Origin: CAYMUC01 sp964471865 | GTDB lineage: Bacteria; Actinomycetota; Acidimicrobiia; Acidimicrobiales; Ilumatobacteraceae | Direction: 5' to 3' | Length of the DNA stretch: 57,418 nt | Assembly: GCA_964471865.1 (NCBI GenBank) | Contig: CAYYHU010000009.1 | Span: 1-57,418, forward strand | In this document: positions 51,225 to 57,418 of the stretch, piece by piece | Numbering within the stretch: position 1 is the stretch's first letter | How the letters are laid out: each line of letters opens with the position of its first letter | The notes under the pieces: model-generated | The model's database searches: none | The model's input: only the letters and a program-made list of their open reading frames with translations | Told to the model about the DNA's origin: nothing | Program-made: the position numbers and the translations under genes

Positions 51225-52156
51225 GTCGAATCATCACCGTGGGAGCGGCCCAGCTCGGTCCCATCGAACTCGAACACGATCGCTCGATGGTCGCAGACCG
51301 TCTGGTCGCATTGATGCATCAAGCTCATCACCATGGCTGTGATCTGGTCGTCTACCCCGAACTCGCCTTGACCACGTTCTTTCCGCGCTGGTTCGTCGAC
51401 GACATCACCCAAGCCGACCACTTCTACGAGCGGTCGATGCCGGGTCCCGACACCCAGGTTCTCTTCGACACCGCCGCTCGTCTGGGTATCGGTTTTTGTC
51501 TCGGATACGCCGAGTTGACCGAACCCGACGAGCACGGCCGCGTGCACCGATACAACACCCAGATTCTCGTGGGACCCGACGCCAAGGTCATTGCGCGGTA
51601 TCGCAAGGTCCACATTCCCGGTCACGAACACCATGAGCCGGATCGCCCCTTCCAGCATGCCGAGCGCTACTACTTCGAACCCGGCCCTGGCGAACCCGGG
51701 GTATGGGATGGCTTTGGTGGCCGGATCGGGATGATGATCTGTAACGACCGCCGCTGGCCCGAGACCTACCGCGTCATGGGTCTCCAGGGAGTCGAGATGA
51801 TCCTGTGCGGATACAACACCCCGATCCATTATGTTCCCGACCCCTCACAGGACATCCTTCAGGGCTTTCACAACGCTCTCGTGATGCAAGCCGGGGCGTA
51901 TCAGAACGGCACGTGGGTGATCGGTGTAGCCAAGGGAGGAGTCGAGGCCGGGGTGGACTCGCTGGGTCAGAGTTGCATCATCGCGCCCAGCGGACAGATC
52001 GTCGCCCAGGCGCTCACCACCGGTGACGAGCTGATCATGGCCCGTTGCGACCTCGACTGGTGTCGTCGCTACACCGAGACGGTGTTCGACTTCAACCGTT
52101 ATCGCCGGCCCGAGTTGTACGGGCGGATCGTGGATCCCGCCGGCCGCCAGGTCTGA
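51221..52156 (+). CDS. N-carbamoyl-D-amino-acid hydrolase (nitrilase superfamily)
   Basis: A 311-residue nitrilase-fold amidase closely matching Agrobacterium D-carbamoylase. The catalytic triad is visible: Glu in VVYPELALTTFFPRW, Lys in RYRKVHIPGHEHHE, and Cys in GMMICNDRRWPETYRVMG. It hydrolyses N-carbamoyl-D-amino acids to the free amino acid plus CO2 and ammonia. It overlaps the upstream M20 hydrolase by ATGA, so one operon encodes two different decarbamoylating enzymes. Beta-ureidopropionase activity is an alternative. Confidence 0.93.
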   Translation: MSRIITVGAAQLGPIELEHDRSMVADRLVALMHQAHHHGCDLVVYPELALTTFFPRWFVDDITQADHFYERSMPGPDTQVLFDTAARLGIGFCLGYAELTEPDEHGRVHRYNTQILVGPDAKVIARYRKVHIPGHEHHEPDRPFQHAERYYFEPGPGEPGVWDGFGGRIGMMICNDRRWPETYRVMGLQGVEMILCGYNTPIHYVPDPSQDILQGFHNALVMQAGAYQNGTWVIGVAKGGVEAGVDSLGQSCIIAPSGQIVAQALTTGDELIMARCDLDWCRRYTETVFDFNRYRRPELYGRIVDPAGRQV

Positions 52157-52284
52157 TCTCGACGCCCGCGACCACAGTGTCGACCAGGGTGGGTCACCCC
52201 CCGGGCGCGTATGACTCGGGTCGATTCGAGAGACGGGAGAATGAACAAACAGCGCGATCGTCCATCCCATGCTGCGGTTTTTGA

Positions 52285-52290
52285 CAGAAT
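52285..52290 (+). promoter_or_regulatory. Variant -10 box of the molybdenum hydroxylase gene
   Basis: CAGAAT, 6 bases before the ATG at 52297, like other CA-type boxes here. The surrounding 140-bp spacer is AT-richer than the coding DNA and holds no gene I can support. Confidence 0.42.
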
Positions 52291-52296
52291 GTAAAC

Positions 52297-54921
52297 ATGA
52301 CGACTCTCGAACCGTCGGCACCATCGATCACAGCTGATGAGTCCAGCGATCGGGTGGCGATGTCGGTCAATGGCCGCTCCGTCACCGTCGACGCTCGCCA
52401 TCCCCATCTTCTGGCGGCATTACGCGACGAACTCGGACTGACCGCCGCCAAAGATGGTTGCTCGCCGAGTGGACAATGTGGATGCTGCACGGTGCTCATC
52501 GGCGACAAGGCCGTCGTGAGTTGTCAACAACCCCTCGCCAAGGTCGCAGGCAAAGAGATCACCACCCTCGAAGGTGTCGACGAGCAGGAACGTCAACGGT
52601 TCGCTGATGCGTTTGGGGCCTGTGGCGGTCTTCAATGCGGTTTCTGTATCCCAGGCATCGTCATGCGAGCCAAGGCCCAGATCGACAAGAAGGGTTCGGC
52701 TCTGGCTCGCGAGGACATGGCTCGACATCTCGGCGCTCATCTCTGCCGATGCACCGGATATGTCAAGGTCCTCGATGCCATCGAGCTCGTGGCCAGCGGC
52801 GACGAGATCACGGTGCCGCCCCCGAGTGGTATCGGCTCGGGCGGTGTGCGCTATCAGGCCCATGAATTGACTCTGGGTGACCGGGGCTACGTCGATGACA
52901 TCACGCTTCCGGGGATGCTGCATGCCGCGCTTCATCTCACCGCCCATGCGCGCGCCGAGATCGTGTCGGTGGACACCTCCCGGGCCCGCGCCGCTGACGG
53001 TGTCGTCGGGGTCTTCACTGCGGCTGATATTCCCGGAGAACTACGGACAGGTCTGATCTACAAGGACTGGCCGTTGATGATTCCCGAAGGAGGGCTGACC
53101 AGTTACGCCGGTGACGTTCTGGCCGTGGTCGTCGCCGAGACCCGTGAACTGGCCCGAGCGGCCGCAGGCCTGGTCGACGTCGAGTATCGCCCTTTGACCC
53201 CTCTAACCGATCCCGTCGCCGCGCTCGCGAGTTCTGAAATCGCCGTCTGGGGCACCGACTCGAACGTGTTGTCGGTGAGTGAGTACCAACGTGGGGATGT
53301 CGAAGCCGCACTGGCCAGCTCCGCGCATGTGGTGACCGAAACCTTCACGACCCAGCGTGTCGAGCATGCCTTTCTCGAACCCGAGAGCACTGTGGCGGTC
53401 CCCGATCCCGATGCTGGAACGCTGCATGTCTACAGCGGTGGACAAGGCATCTGGGACGACCGCAACGACATTGCGTCACTTCTGGGTGTGGACCGCGACC
53501 GAGTGACGGTCGAACTCGTCACCAACGGAGGTGCCTTCGGGGGCAAAGAAGACATGTCCAACCAGGGCCATACGGCGCTCGCGGCCTGGCTGTTGCAACG
53601 ACCGGTGAAATGCACGCTGTCGCGTGTCGAGAGTCTGGTCATGCACGCGAAGCGACATCCGATCCGGATGGAATACACCCTGGGATGCGACGACGAGGGC
53701 ATGCTCACCGCGCTCAAAGTCCGCGCCATCGGTGATTCGGGGGCCTATGCCAGCGTGGGCATGAAAGTGCTCGAACGCATGGCAGGGCACGCCAGTGGGC
53801 CGTACCACCTCCCCACCATCGATGTTGAGGCGGTCGCCGTACGCACGAACAACCCGGTGTGTGGAGCATTCCGAGGATTCGGCGCCAACCAGGCTCAATT
53901 CGCCATGGAGGGCTGTCTGGACCGACTGGCTGAGCGAGTCGGCGTCACCGGATGGGAGATCCGCCATCGCAATGTGATCCATCCGGGAATGGTGTGGGGG
54001 CCCGGCCAGATCATGGACGAAGGTTGTGCGGGTGCCGCAGCCTGCCTCGAGGCCGTCTCTCAGGCCTACCACGAGGCCCGGTCCGAGGGTAAAGCCGTGG
54101 GAGTCGGGCTCGGACTGAAGAACAGTGGTCTCGGGAATGGCTTCAAGGAATGGACCGGGGCCGTTGTTCGTTTCGTCGAGGACGGAACCGTCGAAGTGCG
54201 CCACGGCTGGACCGAGATGGGCCAGGGCATCAACACCGTCGCGGTGCAGGTGGCGATCGAAGAACTCGGGATCGATCCGGACCGGATTCGCGTCATCATC
54301 GACACCACTCGCGAACTCGGATTGGGCCAGACCACCGGATCCCGCGGCACCCTCATGGGGGCGGGAGCCGTCAAAGCGGCATGCGAAGCGGCGCGAGCCA
54401 ACGGCTGCCAGGTCGGAGTCGACTATCTCGGCGAGTATCGCGTCGACTGGACCGACAAGTTGGGAACGGTGGAGAACCCGACGATTCACTCGACCTTTGG
54501 TTATGCCGCCCAGGTCGTGATCATGGATCGCGATTCCGGCCGCATCGAACGGGTCGTGGCGGCCCATGACGTGGGCCGAGCCGTCAACCCGGTGCTGTGC
54601 GAAGGGCAGATCGAAGGCAGCGTCCACATGGGACTCGGCTACGCGCTGAGTGAGGATTTCCCATCCGATCCCGACACGGGGTTCCCCACCAATCTCACCT
54701 TACGCAGCCTCGGAATCCTGCGACCCAAGGACGTTCCGCCGATCGACGTGATCCTCGTGGAGCGCCCCCAGCCCCGTGCCCCCTACGGCATCAAGGGTGT
54801 CGGTGAGATCGGACTGGTTCCCACCGCTGGTGCGGTCGCGGCGGCCATGCGGGATCGCGACGGCATCTGGAGATGCGATCTTCCCCTTCTGGGGGCCGAT
54901 GAGGATTCGGCCGACTCCTGA
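52297..54921 (+). CDS. Fused Fe-S/Mo hydroxylase, selenium-dependent xanthine dehydrogenase type
   Basis: An 874-residue single-chain fusion of the two-iron-sulfur subunit (residues 1-170) and the molybdopterin subunit. The plant-type cluster uses C55, C61, C64 and C76. The second cluster uses C109/C114/C117 and C150/C152 (LQCGFC, HLCRCTG). The Mo part has NGGAFGGKEDMSNQGH, CGAFRGFGANQAQF and GIKGVGEIGLVPTAGAV, whose Glu is the likely base. Its order and phrases match the selenium-dependent XDH family. Likely oxidises a purine or related heterocycle. The FAD subunit is separate (57361 on). Confidence 0.9.
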   Translation: MTTLEPSAPSITADESSDRVAMSVNGRSVTVDARHPHLLAALRDELGLTAAKDGCSPSGQCGCCTVLIGDKAVVSCQQPLAKVAGKEITTLEGVDEQERQRFADAFGACGGLQCGFCIPGIVMRAKAQIDKKGSALAREDMARHLGAHLCRCTGYVKVLDAIELVASGDEITVPPPSGIGSGGVRYQAHELTLGDRGYVDDITLPGMLHAALHLTAHARAEIVSVDTSRARAADGVVGVFTAADIPGELRTGLIYKDWPLMIPEGGLTSYAGDVLAVVVAETRELARAAAGLVDVEYRPLTPLTDPVAALASSEIAVWGTDSNVLSVSEYQRGDVEAALASSAHVVTETFTTQRVEHAFLEPESTVAVPDPDAGTLHVYSGGQGIWDDRNDIASLLGVDRDRVTVELVTNGGAFGGKEDMSNQGHTALAAWLLQRPVKCTLSRVESLVMHAKRHPIRMEYTLGCDDEGMLTALKVRAIGDSGAYASVGMKVLERMAGHASGPYHLPTIDVEAVAVRTNNPVCGAFRGFGANQAQFAMEGCLDRLAERVGVTGWEIRHRNVIHPGMVWGPGQIMDEGCAGAAACLEAVSQAYHEARSEGKAVGVGLGLKNSGLGNGFKEWTGAVVRFVEDGTVEVRHGWTEMGQGINTVAVQVAIEELGIDPDRIRVIIDTTRELGLGQTTGSRGTLMGAGAVKAACEAARANGCQVGVDYLGEYRVDWTDKLGTVENPTIHSTFGYAAQVVIMDRDSGRIERVVAAHDVGRAVNPVLCEGQIEGSVHMGLGYALSEDFPSDPDTGFPTNLTLRSLGILRPKDVPPIDVILVERPQPRAPYGIKGVGEIGLVPTAGAVAAAMRDRDGIWRCDLPLLGADEDSADS

Positions 54922-54923
54922 TC

Positions 54924-55982
54924 GTGACGACCTCGACACTCACGGCGGGTCATGAACTCGGCGGATCGGTCACCACCGGTCGAGTCTGCGCGCATCACCA
55001 TCTGTATTCGGCCCTCGCCCGAGGTATGCCCGCTCCCCCACGTCAGCCCACCGATTTCGTATCGATCCTCGAACAGATCTGGTGGCGTCTCGACACAGCC
55101 CTCGACCTCGACATCATCTACTGGTCAGCGATGTTGGGTGCAACCGAGGCGTTGATGTCGGGAACGACGGCGATCATCGACCATCACGAGAGCCCCTCCG
55201 CGATCGAGGGATCATTGAGCGTGATAGCGAAGGCCTGTGAAGCCGTGGGCGTTCGTGTCGTGTGCAGTTATGGCGTTACGGACCGACATGGTCCCGATGG
55301 CGCCAAGAGAGGACTCGAAGAGAACGAGCGGTTCCTTCGCGAGGGGGGACGGGGACTCGTCGGTGTCCACGCCGCGTTCACCTGTAGCGATGACACTCTT
55401 GACGCGGCGGCGGGGATCGCCCGAGATCACGGAGTCGGAGTGCATATCCATGTGGCCGAAGGTCCCGGTGATGCCGACGCCGGTGTACGCCTCGCCCGTT
55501 GGGCCACCGAGGACTGGCTTGTCGTTCACGCCGTTCACCTCGAGAGCGAACTACCGGGCACGATCGCTCACAATCCCCGCTCGAACCTGAACAATGCGGT
55601 CGGTTACGCCCATCCGGCACGCCGGTCGAACCGGATCGTTCTCGGCACCGATGGGATCGGCGCCGATATGGCCGAGGAAATGCGCCTCGCGTATGTACTC
55701 CAACGCTCTCATGACGTGACCGCGAGTCCTGATGACGCGTGGTCCTGGATGCTGGGAGGTGCATCTCTGGTCCCCGAGGTCGAACAGGACCGGGTGCTGT
55801 GGAACTACGACCATGCCGACTCTGCGTGGCATGTCGCCTTCAGTCCCGGGGTTCGAGCCCTCGACGTCGTGCGCGGCGATGGCACTGTGTTGCTGCGCGA
55901 TGGCTGCCCGACCCTGGTCGATCTCGACGAGATCCGAGCCAAGGCCGCCGAAGCCGCCCAGCGACTGCATTCCCGACTCTGA
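54924..55982 (+). CDS. ssnA: SsnA-type amidohydrolase, short N-terminus
   Basis: A 352-residue amidohydrolase strongly resembling SsnA (ARGMPAPPRQPTDFVSILEQ, IWWRLDTALDLD, HNPRSNLNNAVGYAH, LGTDGIGADMAEEMRLAY). Metal ligands are in CAHHHLYSAL, IHVAEG and TDGIGAD. In Escherichia coli ssnA sits with xdhD and ygfM, and here it directly follows the xdhD-like gene (2 bp gap). About 60 residues before the first metal motif are missing compared with E. coli SsnA (442 residues), and there is no room for them upstream. Substrate unproven; a deaminase or ring opener is plausible. Confidence 0.87.
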   Translation: MTTSTLTAGHELGGSVTTGRVCAHHHLYSALARGMPAPPRQPTDFVSILEQIWWRLDTALDLDIIYWSAMLGATEALMSGTTAIIDHHESPSAIEGSLSVIAKACEAVGVRVVCSYGVTDRHGPDGAKRGLEENERFLREGGRGLVGVHAAFTCSDDTLDAAAGIARDHGVGVHIHVAEGPGDADAGVRLARWATEDWLVVHAVHLESELPGTIAHNPRSNLNNAVGYAHPARRSNRIVLGTDGIGADMAEEMRLAYVLQRSHDVTASPDDAWSWMLGGASLVPEVEQDRVLWNYDHADSAWHVAFSPGVRALDVVRGDGTVLLRDGCPTLVDLDEIRAKAAEAAQRLHSRL

Positions 55983-56255
55983 CCGCCTGGGGACTCGCTT
56001 ACGAGCCCGAACCCACCGACACGATCTCATCGCGAGGTTGTCCACGACATCACACTCCACCCGGACTCACCACGACCGACAGCGTTCGGTAGCGACAGTC
56101 ACCGACTCGAGACGTGATGCGCCCGGGGCGCCGAAACCGATGAATCCCACGACCAGACCCGATGATGCTCAGCATCCGCCACGCCGAACCGATACCCGAT
56201 GAGCGACACCGCGACCGGGTGACCACACCAGTTCAGAACACCAAGAGGAGCGATC
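55983..56255. other. 273-bp intergenic stretch
   Basis: No gene is supported in this stretch. It holds the 3' end of the ssnA transcript and, at 56244-56250, the AGAGGAG ribosome site of the next gene. TAGCGACAGT near 56091 is a possible but unproven promoter element. Confidence 0.6.
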
Positions 56256-57254
56256 ATGACCCGCCGAGTTGCGCTGTATCTCCAAGACGCCCATTCGATT
56301 CCCGAAGGCATGGAACTCGTCAAATATGCCGAACAACGCGGTTTCGAAGCCGTCTGGCAGGCCGAAAGTCGCCTCGTTCGCGAGGCCACGGTGCCCATGG
56401 CCGCCTTCGCAGCGGTCACCGATCGACTCAAGGTCGGATCCGGTGTGGTCGACTGCTGGAGCCGTAACCCGGCTCGACTCGCCGCCACGTTTTCGACCCT
56501 GGACGATCTGGCGCCGGGCCGCGTCATGTTGGGAATCGGCGCGTGGTGGGATCCCCTCGCCGCCAAGGTCGGGATCGATCGGGCCCGACCGATCCGGGCC
56601 ATGCGCGAGATCGTGACCGTGGTACGGGCGTTGCTCGCCAACGAGAACGTGACGTATCACGGTGATTTCGTCCATCTCGATGGGGTCGAGTTGGACTACG
56701 TCTACCAAGAGCGTCGACCCAAGGACGTTCCGATCTACATCGGCGCCACCGGTCTGCAGATGATGGAACTCACCGGTGAGATCGCAGATGGTGTCGTTCT
56801 GAACTACTTGGTGTCACCGGATTACAACGATCGGGCCATGGAGGCCCTCGAGGCGGGCGCACACCGTTCGGGTCGCAGCGTCGACGATCTCGATCGCCCG
56901 CAGTTGGTCGTCTGTAGCGTGCACGAGGACCGGGAGGTCGCGCTGGACATGGCGCGCCAGATGGTGACCCAGTACCTCGGCCAGCAGCCCCACATCATGA
57001 AGGCTTCGGGTGTTCCCCAGTCTCTCCTCGATGCCGTGGGTGAGGTGCTGACCTGGCCGGCGACCCATGAGCAAGTCGTGGCCGCCTCCAAGTTGGTGCC
57101 CGATGAGATCGTGGACATGTTGACCGCCAGTGGCACTCCCGACGAGGCCCGAGCCAAGGTCGAGCACTACATCGATCATGGGTGCACCTGCCCGATCCTG
57201 TACCCCTTGGGGGATGTGCGCGCCATGATCGACGCATTCGCCCAAGACGATTGA
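56256..57254 (+). CDS. Luciferase-like (LLM) flavin/F420-dependent oxidoreductase
   Basis: A 332-residue TIM-barrel oxidoreductase of the bacterial luciferase-like family. EQRGFEAVWQAESRLVREAT, VGSGVVDCWSRNPARLAATF and LAPGRVMLGIGAWWDPLAAK are typical, with PKDVPIYIGATGLQMMELTG. It is more like F420-dependent (5,10-methylene-H4MPT reductase-like) members than FMN monooxygenases, but no residue settles this. AGAGGAG lies 5 bases before the ATG. It sits between ssnA and the FAD-subunit gene, so it may perform a redox step in the same pathway. Confidence 0.88.
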   Translation: MTRRVALYLQDAHSIPEGMELVKYAEQRGFEAVWQAESRLVREATVPMAAFAAVTDRLKVGSGVVDCWSRNPARLAATFSTLDDLAPGRVMLGIGAWWDPLAAKVGIDRARPIRAMREIVTVVRALLANENVTYHGDFVHLDGVELDYVYQERRPKDVPIYIGATGLQMMELTGEIADGVVLNYLVSPDYNDRAMEALEAGAHRSGRSVDDLDRPQLVVCSVHEDREVALDMARQMVTQYLGQQPHIMKASGVPQSLLDAVGEVLTWPATHEQVVAASKLVPDEIVDMLTASGTPDEARAKVEHYIDHGCTCPILYPLGDVRAMIDAFAQDD

Positions 57255-57287
57255 TCACCTCGGGCCATTGCGTCGTCACGAGCACGA

Positions 57288-57336
57288 AACCCGGGGTTCA
57301 TCAAGAGGTCTCGGCCTCGCCGCAGCGCCGGGTTTG
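57288..57336. terminator. Long-loop hairpin downstream of LLM gene
   Basis: AAACCCGG (57288-57295) can pair with CCGGGTTT (57329-57336) over a 33-base loop. It may be a weak terminator or simply chance, with no T-tract. Confidence 0.25.
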
Positions 57337-57360
57337 AACTGTTTGTAAAGTCAGGAGCGC

Positions 57361-57418
57361 ATGCCAGTCATCGCCCCCACCTCGCTCGACGAGGCTCTCG
57401 ACCATCTTGCAGATCACC
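57361..57418 (+). CDS. N-terminus of a CoxM/YgfM-type FAD subunit (cut at window edge)
   Basis: Nineteen residues, MPVIAPTSLDEALDHLADH, remain before the window ends, with the last codon incomplete. This is the standard opening of the FAD-binding subunit of molybdenum hydroxylases (P-x-SLDEAL-x-LLA, then the expected LLAGGTDL beyond the edge). The fused Fe-S/Mo protein encoded upstream lacks this domain, which supports the call. AGGAG lies 4 bases before the ATG and TAAAGT 9 bases before it. Confidence 0.6.
   Translation, partial: MPVIAPTSLDEALDHLADH

Noticed and set aside
52281..52286. Perfect TTGACA upstream of the molybdenum hydroxylase gene
   Set aside because: It lies only 10 bases before the start codon, too close to be the -35 of this gene; no matching -10 box is found 17 bases downstream.
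52276..57350. Possible shared operator (TTTGA then TGTAAA) before the Mo hydroxylase and FAD-subunit genes
   Set aside because: Spacing differs and the shared bases can be explained by -10 boxes; two copies are too few to call a regulator site.

Overview
The window is GC-rich (mid-60s percent by eye, not computed) and densely packed with protein genes. Most neighbours on the same strand overlap by ATGA or GTGA. Several families point to an actinobacterium, probably of the Acidimicrobiia: a DUF3151 protein, a GuaB1-type GMP reductase relative, many TANNNT -10 boxes 6-9 bases ahead of start codons (leaderless-style promoters), and GTG starts. It is draft scaffold sequence: a 100-N gap at 3880-3979 and a 10-N gap at 32026-32035 both interrupt genes. 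No rRNA, tRNA, CRISPR array, transposase or phage gene was seen, and no gene-free stretch exceeds 300 bases.

Layout. 1-3.2 kb (minus): a cut-off secreted or anchored protein, an ADP-forming acyl-CoA synthetase and its TetR regulator. 3.2-8.8 kb (plus): a fatty-acid desaturase cut by the gap, the tail of an uncharacterised protein, a FIST sensor protein, then transketolase and transaldolase. 8.8-13.8 kb (minus): a glycolate-oxidase operon glcD-glcE-permease-glcF with a small ORF. 13.9-28 kb: housekeeping and small conserved genes (typA, a ParA-like ATPase, RNase D, a MobA-rhodanese fusion, DUF3151, M18 aminopeptidase, an acyltransferase, cmk, guaB1, Sua5/TsaC, a J-domain protein). 28-46.8 kb: lipid and redox enzymes (nitroreductase, enoyl-CoA hydratase, nitronate monooxygenase, two SDRs), heme A synthase, a rearranged substrate-binding lipoprotein, a TetR-SnoaL fusion, a cell-wall LytM peptidase, a methyltransferase, and panB-panC followed by a D-amino-acid-oxidase-like gene. 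46.9-49.1 kb: a divergent ProA-like dehydrogenase and an MBL-fold hydrolase.

49.2-57.4 kb is the most unusual part. A TauE/SafE permease diverges from a nitrogen-heterocycle catabolic cluster: an M20 carbamoylase/allantoate-hydrolase relative, an N-carbamoyl-D-amino-acid hydrolase, a fused Fe-S/molybdenum hydroxylase like the selenium-dependent xanthine dehydrogenase family, a short SsnA, a luciferase-like oxidoreductase, and the first codons of a CoxM/YgfM-type FAD subunit at the edge. Together these could open purine or hydantoin-like rings and release the nitrogen. The substrate is inferred, not shown.

Many start codons were re-chosen using the recurring -10 boxes or overlaps with the upstream gene. 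These choices are explained per gene.
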